Under the pieces are notes generated by a model, which saw nothing but the letters and a program-made list of their open reading frames with translations, had not been told where the DNA came from and made no database searches. DNA of 64,000 nt from Moniliophthora roreri (taxonomy: Eukaryota; Basidiomycota; Agaricomycetes; Agaricales; Marasmiaceae), in assembly GCA_001466705.2 (NCBI GenBank), contig LATX02000222.1:124001-188000 (forward strand), read 5' to 3'. The translations under genes were made by a program, and so were the position numbers. Of the stretch, positions 9,982 to 22,515 are shown piece by piece (within the stretch, counting starts at the first letter, position 1; the number at the start of each line of letters is the position of its first letter).

Positions 9982-12900
9982 TCAAAAACTCCTCAGCGAA
10001 ATCTGCGGCTTCATCGCACCCTGACTCTGTGTTTGTACCCCTGCACCACTACCAGCACCGACGGCCTTCCTAATCGACACCTCCAACAGCTCTTTCGTAT
10101 CCGGTTCTAGCTTACCCGTGGCTTCTTTAAAGGCGATCGGTGCAGTTGTTGCGTATGTCAAAAGTTGCTTCACGCTTATCGTGGCCACTGGGGATGGCGT
10201 TGCATCGGAAGAGGAGAGCAAGAGACTGATGGTGGGTAATAATACGCCGAGTAACCGGGTACCTATAGCCGTATCAATGGGCACTCGATGTTAGGAAGTA
10301 GAAGGATAAGACTCACGTTCAGCATCCTGTAAAGACCCGAAAAACACCCCAAACGCCTTCCATATCTCCCCAATGGCAGTCGCATGACTCTCCGAAATAC
10401 TGCCATCTTTCACCGTTGGCGCCATCTTGGCAATATACTCCACTAATGCCGGCAAAAGCAACTTGGTACAAAAGCCGTTCAATGTACCCGCAGCGATGAG
10501 TGTTCGAGCACAATGGACTGCCGTCAGTGAGACGTCGCCAGCCTCAAGCAACTTTTGTGAGATGAGGAAGCATGTATGTTCGACGACGGCCTGAGAGACT
10601 TTGATTTTGGGCGGAGGTGGAATAGCGGTGAGGATGAGAACGGCGGCGAGGAGGTTGTTCTTAATCTTCTTGGTGCAGACGAATCCTTGGCGGCCTCTGT
10701 GTGAAGGCATGTTCTCAGGGTTTTGTTGTGGGGTAGACGGAGAGGACGTACCTCATATCATCCACGTTCCTGAGACAATCTGAGAGCAATCCGTGTATCA
10801 ACTTTTGATACTTGTCAGTTGAACCATCTGCAATCGGAAGATCTAAAAGTGATTTCAGTGAAGGGAACATGGGTCCACCGAGATCGATTTCAGGAGATTC
10901 GTCTTTTAGTATATCTTTTAAGTGTCCAATTAGTTTGATGTATCTTTGAAACAGGAAGGAAGCTACCGCTATACAAAAGAACCCCGACCCCGCGCGTATC
11001 TTCTCGTAGAGACGCGTTAGCTGACGTGGCTATAGACACAAACGCCGAAAAGGCTGCTTGAATCATCTTGATTCGCTCAGCTGCGTCCCCATCTATAATT
11101 ACCTTCAGGACGGTGCTCACAGTGCGGAAAACAATAAACGTACGGATTGCAGCCCCCTTGGCATTCGATGTCGACTGCCTTATAATATGAGCACATATCC
11201 TCAAGCAATGTGCTCGTGGTGAATTCGGCGGTATACTTTCGGATATACTGATTCAAAACGCAGTCAGATACGAAAAGGCTCAAGTTCAACGCAACTCACC
11301 TAATGCCCTCACTTCCAGCAAACCTCACCAGAACCTCTACTAAATCCACAAGAACGCTCGCATTCTCCGTCATGGCAATTCGATAACACACGCTCACAAA
11401 TTCATCGAAAATCGTCGGTTCCCCGATGATCGCTTTGCCTGCATACTCTGGCTTGACGAGACTCTTGAGCACTTTCAGTGCAGCGAGCATTGAATTGTGT
11501 CGAGTTGAAGAGTTGGAGGAATCGGATGTGGAGGAAGCGAGAAATTCGTACACTAGACCGAAGATGACGTAGAAGAAGAGCGTGGGTTCTTCTCCGGGTC
11601 TTTTCGGTGCAGTAGTGGTGGTAGAATCGGAAGGAGAAGGTTCTTTGCCATCCATGGCAGCAAGAACGTGTTGGTCGTTGGCTTGCATAGCTGCAGCGAC
11701 GGCTTGAAGGATTAACGTCCATGAATCAGTGTAATACTGCAGAACTATCGTCAATTGAAGAGATATCGTTTCAGTTTCTAGGCCACTCACGGGTAGAAGC
11801 ACCTCCTTCCCGAGGCTTGAATACGAGTCAAGCGCACTAGCGGATGTATCCTGCAAAGATTCTGAATCGATCTTGATGGTCGCATAGTCACGAAGAGCTG
11901 CGATCCACATGGACGCTAATATTGCCCGGTAAGGTTTGACGACTGCGACCAGGTAAGATTGCTGGTAAGAGGCCACTTCAAGCTGAGCCCAGGCCGACAA
12001 GGTGGATATTCTCAACATGGCCGAGGCATTAGGGCTGAGTTCCCCGGCTTCACCGAGAGAAACCATGCCAGACTCTATGGATCAATAGTCGGTATTCAAG
12101 GAAGGCAAGTGCGTTAAGGTTATCGCACCTTTGGACTGTTCAAGAGCCACTGTAAGCAGCTTCAGAATACGGCCCATCCTTGAAACATCTTTGACGACAC
12201 CACATCCTACGAATACTGCACAAGCATGAACAGCGGAAGCCAGAATCTCCGGCGTGGAATCCGAGGAAAAGGCCGGTGTTAGAGCGGCCGTTATCGGCGC
12301 TTGATGCTGTTCTAGAAGTAGCGAGTCTTCAAATGCCGGATCCGGAGATGCTGCAAAAACCTACACACAATCATCAGCTGCGTTCGACGAACAAGTGTAG
12401 CATACATACCTGAATAACATCCCTCAACACTACCAGTCCTTCCAATCGAATCTCAGTCACGTACGCGGTAGACGCCGTAAATGCCATCTTGATCAAATCG
12501 GCCACACGAGTAACCAACAACCCTGCTGTAGGAAGCTCCCGACTCCTTGCATAATACACGTCCAAATGTTCCCGTCTTCCACTCTTGGACACGATGGTGC
12601 ATATGGAATGAAGGCACTGCAACGCAAACAGCTGTGTTCTCCACCTCGAAGTCAATCGACTCCTGCCACTACTCTCTTGTCCACCTAAATTCAACGATTC
12701 GCCTTCGTCATCTCGAGCATTTGTCCGTGAAGCCGCGTCAGCGACTTGTTGTGACGCAGTTGTCCGTGCCATGATCCTCTGGCACAAGTCAATCCAAGCA
12801 GATGGGTTATAGATCACCGTCTGCTGGAGCCAACTGCTAATAACATTCCTCACACCCTCCACGGACGAATCATCGTCCAACATACCAAACAAATCCTCCA

Positions 12901-15900
12901 CCAATCGATCACCGCCGAGCTTGGACATGGCCAGAGCATCCTTCTGAACGAGCTGATACAACGCATTGATTGACGCGACTTTCAGGGGCCTCCGAGGCGA
13001 AGCAAGGTTGTTTCTGAAACTATTCACTAGGTCTGGGATGTTGACGTGCTCCGGAGCAAACATAAGGAAGTGCTGGAAGCATTTGATAGCTTCCACTCGG
13101 ATACCTTCGTCACCTTCCATGAAGAGGTTATGAACAAGATTCAGGACTAGGGTACGGGTCTTGACAGACTCTTGCATATCTGGTCCGAGAACGTTGATCA
13201 CAGCGTCAATGATCTGTGCAACCACTGGGTAGGCAGGATGGTCTCCGCTGAGGTTTGCATTGGATAGCGTTCCACCTTCAGGCTCGTGCGAATTCATGGA
13301 ATATACCTTCAGCAACATCCCAAGCGTGCTTGATACGTACGGTCCATACGCCAAGCTAGCGGCGTTTACGACACGTGCCAATGCTTTAAGCGCCCAAAAA
13401 TGAACAACAGGGTGCGAGTCGTTGATTAAGGACATGAGGATGTTGACAATAGTCTTGAGCAGAGATCCTGCTGCTAGACCTCCGACGTGCCCATATATAG
13501 CACCAAAAGCCAATGCACAGCCCGCTCGTGCATAGGGATCACGGTTGCTCACTACTTGTTCGACTAAAGAAGTGATTTGACTAGTAAAGAAATTGCTTCC
13601 AGCCAAACTAGCCAGTCGGCCAATGGATTCACTACTGGCAGCTCGGAGGATGTGATCACCATCAATAAGTGTGTCCTAGTGTAAGCTTTAGTAATAGAGG
13701 AATCTCTTTATAAGAGCGAACTGACTTTTAAGAACGGCGCCAGTAAACCAGTGATCTGGGCACTTCCAAGCGTATCCCGAGCTTGAGGAGTTGTGGCATT
13801 CCTCAACGCCAACACAATCGCAATCGACGCGTTGATTGAAACAGCCACTTTACGCCCTATGTTCTTGTCGAACTTTGGTGAGCGTACAGACTCCAACAAC
13901 TGTGTTATGGTTCGGCTATTGGAAGCAAGATCTTGGAGGGGTAGTAACTGAGCGAACAACTCGATGGCTGCATCTACGACGGATGTAGCCGGAGGCGGCG
14001 GTTCCACCAATTGGTAATCGGTACTTGAGTCACGGATCTGGCAGAGGCTGAGCGGATCGTGCTCGCAACCGCCGAGGACAGGTTTCCGAAGCTATTTCCG
14101 TTCATCAGTGACTTTTATTTTGTGAGCGAGTGGCGACACCCACCAGGGCTTCAATAGAAACTTCAATCGTATCTCTGTTGAGTGGATCTGTAGCTCCCGC
14201 AAGAGAATCCCCTTCTACTACGCCCATACTATCTTCCGCGACCTCGATGTACGTCACACCATAAGCATACCCATCCGTTGACTGCCATATTGAAGTGAAC
14301 GATCCAGAGGCAATCGCCGCTTGCACCGATGACCCAACGTATCCATCTGGGCTCGCAAAGAGAGACACCACAGACTGTAACAGGGTCGTCTGTGTCGATT
14401 CCGCAATACTCGAAAACCCAAGGATCGAGAAACACTGATAGACCCGTCTTCGAAGGAGTGCTTCTCGAGTCTTCAAAGTCAACCCTTTGGTCTGAAACTC
14501 GGGTGGCTCCTCAATAGGCAACCCAATGAAATTGTTCGCGAACAAGAGTCCATTGCTCAGCACTGACGCTATACGCCTCCCTACATCTAGATTCACCAAC
14601 GCCATGTTATGCTGCAAAAAGCAAACAATAGCACCCAAAGCGCTCTCCCTGACATGAAGTAAAAAGGCCCATTCATCATTCGTACGCCCCGCGTTATTCA
14701 TGGTATCCTTGCTCGTTGGTTTCGGGAGTGCGTTTCGCCATAATACTAACAGCTGCGCGAGGTGCGGCCGGACAAAGTTGGGTCCCAAAGACATCAATGA
14801 TGCAATAAGGATCCATGACACTTCAACCTCGATACTGCCAACTTTGACATCGTGTTCCCCAGCACGTTTTAAAAGCTGAATGGCCATGTCGAGAACCTTG
14901 GTACTAACGTCGTACGAAACATATAACGGGCGTTCACGGATAACCGATACGAGGGCAGCGAGACCATATGCATGACCTAGAGCTCTGGAGTTGATGTCCG
15001 AAGGTGCTGCTGGCGATAATATGGAAGTGAGATCCCGCTGAAGAAGTTCTATGGCGGAGATGATTGTCTTCGGTAGCCGAAGGGGCGTAGAGTAGCAGAA
15101 ACATCGCAAAGCCCACGATGCGATAACTCGGGTTGTATGACTGGGATGTGCCAGTAGTGTCACGAGAGGCTCTGCTAGAGCATCCTAATCAATAGTCAGC
15201 CTCCAAGTATTCTCTGAGAAGGAAGTAACGGTACACACTTGAACTGGCGGCGGCGCATTCCCTAGCTGTTGTAAGAGCCCCGCAACTTCCCTTAGGACGA
15301 CCACAAGCACGCTCGAATCTGGTGCGACGCTTCCGGGCATCATTGCAGGCCAACGTTTCAGATATGCGTTGGACAAGTCTCGGATAGCTCCAATTTGCCC
15401 TTGTTCGCTCAACATCCTCACTCCAATCAAATCCCGCAAAATGATTCCAACCAACTTCCGGGTGAGCAGTATATCATACCGCATACGAGTTTTAGCCACC
15501 ACGTCTGTCAGGAGATGTCCCACAATCACCGCATAGTTGTTCTCCACGAACCCGGCACCCAACTTGTTCAGAAGCGCTACATAGAAGTGGAAGATGCCTA
15601 TACGTGTCTTGCGTTGCACATTCGGTTTATTGAGTTGTGTCGATAAATGATTGAGCATCTCCTGGAGCGTCAAAAGCGGTTTTGTGACTTCAGCTATAGT
15701 AGCTGACTTTTGGACGTCGTCGTCATCTGTTTTTTCTGCATCGCCCTTCTTGCTTTTGGGAGTAGGCTCAGCGGCGGGTACGGCCCGTTCGATCTGGGTA
15801 GAAGCTAGAATGTGTCCCACGAGTTGAGCGAGTGAATTCCGGGTGATTTGGTCTGAGGTATCGAGGGACTTTATGCAGAGTGAGAGGATGGACTCGACGT

Positions 15901-16866
15901 CATTGTTGGTTGGGGTAGGGCCGTCAGCACCAGAGTAGAGAATGACGAGGACCTGTGAAACGTGAGAGCTCGACCCGTTGGAGCCTGGTACAACTCACTT
16001 CAGAGGCAGCACGCTGGACCGGGAGACATTTGTCTGTCAGAGTTGACTTGGTCAATTTGATTACATCTTTGATAGACGAGTCTGTAACAGCGCGTTTAGC
16101 AGTAGACAATGCCTTTTTTAGGGCTAAAAGAGCATGGTAGCGAAGTAGGGGTGTCTGGGTTCAAGTAGTTAAGCATAATCAGTATGATAAACAAGCCAGA
16201 CGCACACTTGAGCTCTTCACAGTCTTCAGGGTTACTGTTGTAATTTCCGACATGAAAGACATGGACTGCAGGGATCTTGAGCACTACGAACGGCTAGCAA
16301 AAAAACGACTACTCACCTGAGCACCAAAAACCTCCATTAAATCACCGATGCATGAAAAGGCTGCACTAGTCCAGACCACATGAGCACCATAAACCCTCCC
16401 ATAGTCGTTACTACACACGTTTTACGAGCATCCATATCAATAGACTTGAAATCAGAGGTAACTTTGATCAAGGATTGCAAAGTGTCGAACAATGTCCTGG
16501 TTTCTCCTCGTCGATAAATTGTGATGAGACATCTTGCGACAATGTTTCGCAAAGCTTTTCCGGGAGATGGATAAGGATCGGGTGAGAGAATAATCTTTAC
16601 TAGCGTGGCTTCCAGATGGTTTTGTTTCGACTTCAGCTGGTCCTGCGATGTCGTTTCAGCAGCTGCAATTCTTTGCATAGAAATGCAACATACCACGGGT
16701 ATCTCAGCAAGGGATTTCTCTGCAGAAGAAAGCCACTGAAAAATGTACATCCCACCGTTGTCGCCGGACACGTCTGACTGAAGAATTGGGTAAGATTCTA
16801 TAGCCGTCTACGTATGTTTGGATGTACCTCCTGGAAATCTTCTATCACTGTGGTTTCAGAAGCCAT
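9982..16866 (-). CDS. LAA1: LAA1/HEATR5-like HEAT-repeat protein, AP-1 accessory factor
   Basis: A 6.9 kb gene with many short introns. The start is ATG at 16866 (MASETTVIEDFQE), followed by a 50-nt intron and then GGMYIFQWLSSAEKSLAEIP, the conserved N-terminus of the HEATR5/Laa1 family. Later HEAT units include KALRNIVARCLITIYRRGET, FSCIGDLMEVFGAQ, CLPVQRAASEV, DPYARAGCALAFGAIYGHVG (about 13540) and VVHFWALKALARVVNAASLA. The C-terminal exon has KLEPDTKELLEVSIRKAVG. In yeast and animals this family binds the clathrin adaptor AP-1 at trans-Golgi and endosomal membranes; the role here is inferred by homology. Frames such as 12374-13606 and 14105-15163 are long open exons. Exon boundaries were not all resolved. 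Pieces of its 3' end occur as pseudogenes at 2680-4060. Confidence 0.88.
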
Positions 16867-18283
16867 GACGGTCCTGCGATAAGACTATATTTTCAAATCG
16901 TCTTGCAACCAGTAGGTATAAATGCAGAATGAGGCTGTCGCGTCAGGGATAGAGAACACAGATGGAGGACGATGGGGAAGTCCGACCTCTGAGGGTCACG
17001 GACGTCACGCGATACCCCGCATCCCTGTCCCTCTCTTTCTCCGTTCATTGCTCGCAGAAGCACTAAGCGTATTCCCGAGGTCAATCATGCCAAATCCCCA
17101 GGACAAGTCATGAACAGGACCGTGTTCTCTCGTTTCCATAATCTCATAATGTTAGAATCTGACGGGCTCCAATCATCTGCAGGTCCCGAAAAAGCCTCAA
17201 AGGTATTATAATAAAAGTTGTCCCGATCTCAACTACTGCTTACGACTTCACGTTTGCTGGTAAGCGCCATGTTGGTATAGCGAAGTCTGGGTTTCTATCT
17301 TACAGGCTCCCGAGTCCCATTGCCTCCTCCTATGAAAGGCCCAGCAAGTTGTAACAATACATCGCATCCTAATACGTGAACATCAATCCTGCTTTGATGC
17401 CAATTCACAGAACCTGATAAATGAGGGCGTTATGTGCAACATGGAGGTGGTGTTCTTTCTGTGGCCTCGTGGTAGTCCCCTCATGCTTAGAGTCACAGCA
17501 TTCCAATGCCATCTACATTTCTATCCATTTATGTATTTGTCAAACTGCGTCTAATGAACTATTCCTGTGATACTAGGCAGCATTGAATGGTGGGACTCCA
17601 ATTGTGACCATTCATTCTGTTCTTTCATATATAGATGCACCGCTGTTACTAATACTCTGTGCACACCTGACATTCTCAATCCAATCAGCAGAATCACCGT
17701 TCCATTGTATCTGCTAGTTCCTCTCGCATATTCTGCTGGTCCACGACATATCAACATGGTCCCTGTCTAGGAGGTCTTCGAAGAAACTGATATTTGGCAA
17801 GCAGTATGATTCATTTCCAGTGCAATGCGGTTCGACACAATACGACCATCACCAAGGAGTACGGACGTGCAGCAGGCGGCGGTACGCGAACTAAGCCCCG
17901 GCAGTCTTCGAAGACCAAGGCCATAAGGTTGGTTACCAGGACAAGAGAGATGTTCCCCCCACCGAAGGTGATCCTCTCCGAGCGGCCCGAAAAGGTAGGT
18001 CATTTTGACATTAATGGCTGGATAATGTTGCCAGGCCGCACTAAAAGCCAATCTTGTCCCTGGAGACCATATGTCGTTTGCGACGCACGGACTGAAAGAA
18101 CCTGAGCGCCAAGTTCGACGTCCCCTATGCACGCTGTAGAGCTATCCCATGATCAAATCTTTCACAGGACTGCATCCTTACGATAGGATCTTTATAGCTG
18201 CTGACCGGAGGTCCATACTTAAAAGCTCCAGCTTTCAGCGAGTTGTTTTCATCATCCAAGGTTCCTTCCAGATCCACTCTACC
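16867..18283. other. 1.4 kb intergenic region, LAA1 5' side to cutinase promoter
   Basis: Only short overlapping frames on both strands (for example 17794-18105 plus and 17767-18132 minus), none with recognisable domains. The right end is the cutinase promoter; AT-rich 'tttata' and 'cttaaaag' stretches lie near 18190-18230. No repeat or tRNA was seen. Confidence 0.4.
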
Positions 18284-19192
18284 ATGGTTCGCGTCTTTGG
18301 CCTCACGCTCCTCGCTCTCCTCGTCCCTGCTTTGGCGGCTCCTGTTCCAGAGGACCTTGAGGCGCGTCAGTCAGGATGTGCAGACGTCATGGTCGGTCTA
18401 AAGGTGCATATTCTACTCTTGAGCTGACACGCGTCTTCAAAGGTTGTCTACGCCCGTGGCACCGATCAAGATTCCCCCATCGGTGACCCCGCAAGCGTCG
18501 GCGTACTCTTCCGAGACAACATCAAGAGCCTCCTCGGTAGCCGCACCTTTTCTTTCCAGGGCGTCAACTACGCCGCCAACGTCATTGGCTTCTTGCAAGG
18601 TGGTGACCCAGCAGGCTCCCGTCAGATGACTACTGACGTAAGAAGCGCTTTACCTCGGTTTCATCTATGCACGCCGTTCTGATGAACCACTCTGCTTTTT
18701 GAAATAGTTGACCAACGTTGCAAACTCTTGCCCTAACGTAAGTAGCTAATACTTCTTGAATGTTTCGGCCGTTCATTGATCGGACGGTGACAGGCCAAGA
18801 TCGTCTCCGCGGGATACAGCCAAGGCGGACAGCTCGTCCACAACTCTGCTGCTCAGCTCACGGCTGCTGTTCGCAACCGTATCAACGCTGTTGTCATCTT
18901 CGTGAGTACTGCCCAGCTTGATCATGTTCGAATACTAATCACACATATATTTTCTCTCATTCAGGGCGACCCAAAGAGCGACCAAGCCGTTACTGGCATC
19001 CCCTCCAGCAACGTGAAAATCATTTGCCACGACGGTGACAACATATGCGAAGGTGGTTTCATTGTTACTTCTCAGCACACGTAAGTGGTCACGGCGCTTC
19101 TTGCCAGAAAATAGAACTGACGGTATGAACACAACAGCAACTACCAGCAAGACGCTCCTGCAGCTGCCCAATTCGTTCTTTCCAAGGTTTAA
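18284..19192 (+). CDS. Secreted cutinase (serine esterase, CE5 family)
   Basis: Six exons, about 207 aa: 18284-18403, 18443-18637, 18708-18737, 18794-18901, 18965-19080 and 19138-19192. Residues 1-18 form a signal peptide (MVRVFGLTLLALLVPALA), followed by a short acidic pro-segment ending EARQ. The core has VVYARGT, the nucleophile motif GYSQGGQLVH, and CHDGDNICEGG with the catalytic Asp, then the His in TSQHTNY. Four cysteines fit the usual two disulfides. The family hydrolyses cutin and other polyester or ester bonds outside the cell. The first intron is uncertain: 39 nt if the donor is at 18404, or 51 nt (18392-18442), which would give CADVMVVYARGT, closer to the family pattern. Start and stop are clear. 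Confidence 0.93.
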
Positions 19193-19388
19193 CGATTGGA
19201 TCACGGAAAACGATACTAGACTGATACCCTGATTGTATTTTCTGCGTAAAAGAATGCCAGCAAGCTATATTTCTGCTATCGAGCTATTGGCGATGCAACG
19301 TCGCATCTTTCAGTCTAATCATGTCAGCTACAAGCAAGAAAACCTATCATGCAAAATTATCAACGTGCCTATAGATACAATTAAGATA

Positions 19389-21692
19389 CTACCAATAATC
19401 CCTTCTTCTATATGGTACAACATATCCCTCATCTTTCGTCACCTCCTTCCTCCTCTCTCCTTCCCACCTCTTCACCCAAACATCCATCTTACCCCTACTC
19501 TTTTCACTCCCTACATTAACCGTCGCAATAATCCTTCCCCACTCCACCGACATTGCAAAACACGTCAACTCAAAAAAGCTCGAATGTTCCGAATACGGGA
19601 CTGGGTAAACCTCTACTTCTTTCGTACTCTGCCTTGAAGGCTGTAAATCAACATATGTGTAATTGGTTTTCTGTGCTTTGGTGATGACAGAGGGGATGGA
19701 AGGAAGTGTGTCGGTGCCAGCTGGAGCAGTGTATGTCCACCCTGTAGGCCTAAATCCAACAACGCGAGTGAAATGCCCTTTCCATCGGTCCAAATACTCT
19801 CTGAGTTTGTCAGAGACAATGACCCCGAGTGGTACAAGATGGACACTGGCATCTTTTGGATTCGTAGTGAGCATACCCTCGAGCTCAGGGTCATTCTCAC
19901 AGTGCAAGATGGCTGCTTTTCGGGTGTCACAGTATATCTTGCTATTCGTCGCTTTGGCTATGGCTATGGTTAAACCATTCGCGTCAATATTGGTAGCGAA
20001 AGACAAACGATAGGATAAACGAACCTTTAACGATACGTTCTTTTCCGATGGAATACGTTCCCACTACCAGCAACACAGTCTCCTTCTCCTTTGCCTTCCC
20101 CGTATCCCTTGGCTTCGTGCCAAAGAACGAACCCAGGAGTCCCGATCTACCATCATCCTTACTATTACCATTCTGTATCCTTCCCGCCAAGTCCGCGCAA
20201 GCTGATATAACCAGCGGCTGAGGCGGGAAGGTATACCTTGGATCCAAATACGTCGTATCCAAATAAACAACATCCAACCTCTTCCCCTTGACAGCTGGAT
20301 GCAATACATGTTCCGGACTCGCCCTGAAATCACCACAATGCAAGTACCTCCACACTCGGTCTTTACCAACCCAGTTACTCTTCCACTTGCTATCTCCCGC
20401 ATCTACTGTCTGTTTTCCTTCAAAAAGGAATAGGCATGATCCAGGACAGTGGTTCGCTTCGATGAGCGTGACATGTACACCGCCCGAGTTGGGTACGAGA
20501 GTGAGCGTGTCCATAGGGAGAGGGAAGACGTATTCGGCGGGGACGCGAAGCATGTGCTTAATGAGGTTGGCTGTTCCGTGGGAGCAGTAAATGGGACCGT
20601 TATTCCAGGATGAGGAGAGGTTGGTGTAATGGTCCGAGTGGGCATGTCTATACCAGAGTCAGAGACGACTAATTGAGAGATAGAAAATGCATACGTTAAG
20701 AAATACGCCGTGACACCGGGTATAGACCCATATTTGAACGCGTCGACGGCGATTGGCATGCCTTGCATGATCTTGTAGAAGGGTGCCTTGCGTCGGTTGC
20801 CATTTGTCTGGTTCGGTCGGAAGCTACGGTCTTCAGCATTCTCTGCTTCGCGCCATGCTTCGTTCTCTTTATGAGACGACATGAGAACGGAATACACGTT
20901 CGAGTTTTGGGCTCCTGGAGGAGGAGGTGGTTTGTCGTCAGGGGGAATGAGAGGCTTCGGGGTGTGTGAATGGGAATTGGAGGGACCAGCGGAAGTAAGA
21001 TCCTCTCCTTTAACTTGGTTGACGTCCATTTCAACGAATTCTACCTCATCGTCATCGGAAGGCTCTGGTTCTGGTCTAGCTTCGTCGTCGTCCATAGTCC
21101 AGTCATCTGCCTCTTTGGGCAAATCGATTTTGGAGCATTCACGAACGAGGGTCGACGGACCAGCTTCTGTGTTCGAAGTATCTTGAAGGAGAGAAGAGGG
21201 ACGACCAAAGCTGAAAGATGTAGATTGGGTAGTTGAGGAAGGTAAGGCGGGTAAGGACGCGGTTTTCGTTGGCGCACTCGACAAAAGGGATTCGTCCGGT
21301 CGACCGAAGCCCTTTGTTACATCTCCAGGCTCGTCGATCTCCATATTATTCTCCTTCTCCTGGGCCATGTCACTTCTAGTCCCGCTGCTTCGTCCCGCGA
21401 CCGACTCAACAATTTTACTTTCTACCCTCAGCTTCTTTACGACTGGACCAGGCCCAATCATGTCCAGTTCATCTTCTGAAGAAATAACAATAACATCTTC
21501 AGGGTTTGGAGGTGTAGAGTTGGCGGGTTTCCGACGCTTTGGCGCGGGAACGGATTTCGTCTGAGGTTTCGGTTTAGACGAATCTCTTGGCGTAGTTTTC
21601 TTTGGTGTAGGCGTAGATGCAGAAGCAGCTGTACCAAAGTAATTGTGTAATGTAGTCGACTGTGTCGAGGTGGGCTTAGACTTTTTGGCCAT
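19389..21692 (-). CDS. PSO2: DNA interstrand-crosslink repair nuclease PSO2/SNM1
   Basis: Three coding exons on the minus strand, with introns at 20648-20694 (47 nt) and 19964-20024 (61 nt). The start chosen is Met 21692 (MAKKSKPTSTQ); an upstream in-frame Met at 21770 exists. The N-terminal third is disordered with acidic SSEDE patches. The metallo-beta-lactamase core follows: YFLTHAHSDHYTNL (created exactly by splicing), IEANHCPGSCLFLFEG, HCGDFRASPEHV and YLDTTYLDPRYTFPPQ. The DRMBL part has VVGTYSIGKERIVKAIAKA and VPYSEHSSFFEL. Established family role: 5' exonuclease acting in crosslink repair in the nucleus. A PIP-like STTLHNYF lies near residue 12. Its 3' end is 196 bp from the 3' end of the cutinase gene (convergent). 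Confidence 0.93.
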
Positions 21693-22515
21693 CGTGGTGG
21701 TGAGGAAAGGAGTCCATATGCTCGGCACCGAGACGCGTGAGCGATCGCGACACCACTGCGCAACAGGCAAGCACGTCTATCACACGCGTCGCAAGTACCC
21801 CTGTTGACTGTTGGCAGAATAGCTACCACGTTTAGACTTTGTGCACTATGCGAAATTATTCATTCTGACAACCTCCATTTCTCAGTACAGTATTGACTAT
21901 TACTATACAGGGCATTATGCAGGGATCACCTATCGTCGGCCAATGGTGAACCCAACATTACACTTTTTCCCAAGGCAACACACTAATCATCCGTTTCACC
22001 CCAGACGCAAATGTACCTATCCCAGTCTTGGATCGCAACTCTCCACTAACCGAGCTCCGATGGTTGAACGTTCGAGGACGAGTTCATTTACTTCCTCGAT
22101 ATTCCGTGGACCTCTAGGATAGGCGGACACGCCGCGCTTCTTTCCCTTGGGGAAGAATCTCACCCACCTCCACACCGGAGTGTCTCCGACCAATTTCGCG
22201 CGGCTATTCTTAAAGCCTGAGAGGATTTGCTAGGAGAATGTGCACCTGAGAATCTGCTCTTCTCTCGCGAGACATCATACGAGCTTGTTCTTTCCAGAGA
22301 AAACCTTACAAGGGTGCTCGTGCCTTGGGGGCGGAAGCTCCGCAAGAGCAGCCGTGCTGTCTCTCGCTCGCTTGCAGAGCGTTTGGAGAGCTCGTTGGAA
22401 GGAGCTGTGCATATCGTCGTTTCATTCCTTGATGACTTTTTAAAGGAAGAGTGGGAGGAGGAGGACCACTTGGAGGAGATGGCCGACCAAGAACATTCTC
22501 AGAACAGGAAAAAAA
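21693..22515. other. Spacer upstream of PSO2
   Basis: The PSO2 promoter is on the left. The plus frame 22227-22547 is rich in Arg, Glu and Ser and could be an extension of the HET-like locus, but I cannot support it as a gene. Confidence 0.35.

Noticed and set aside
17767..18132. Overlapping frames on both strands upstream of the cutinase
   Set aside because: No domains, no matching introns; the two strands mirror each other, as is common in GC-balanced non-coding DNA.
20288..21564. Several plus-strand frames over PSO2
   Set aside because: Shadows of the PSO2 coding strand.
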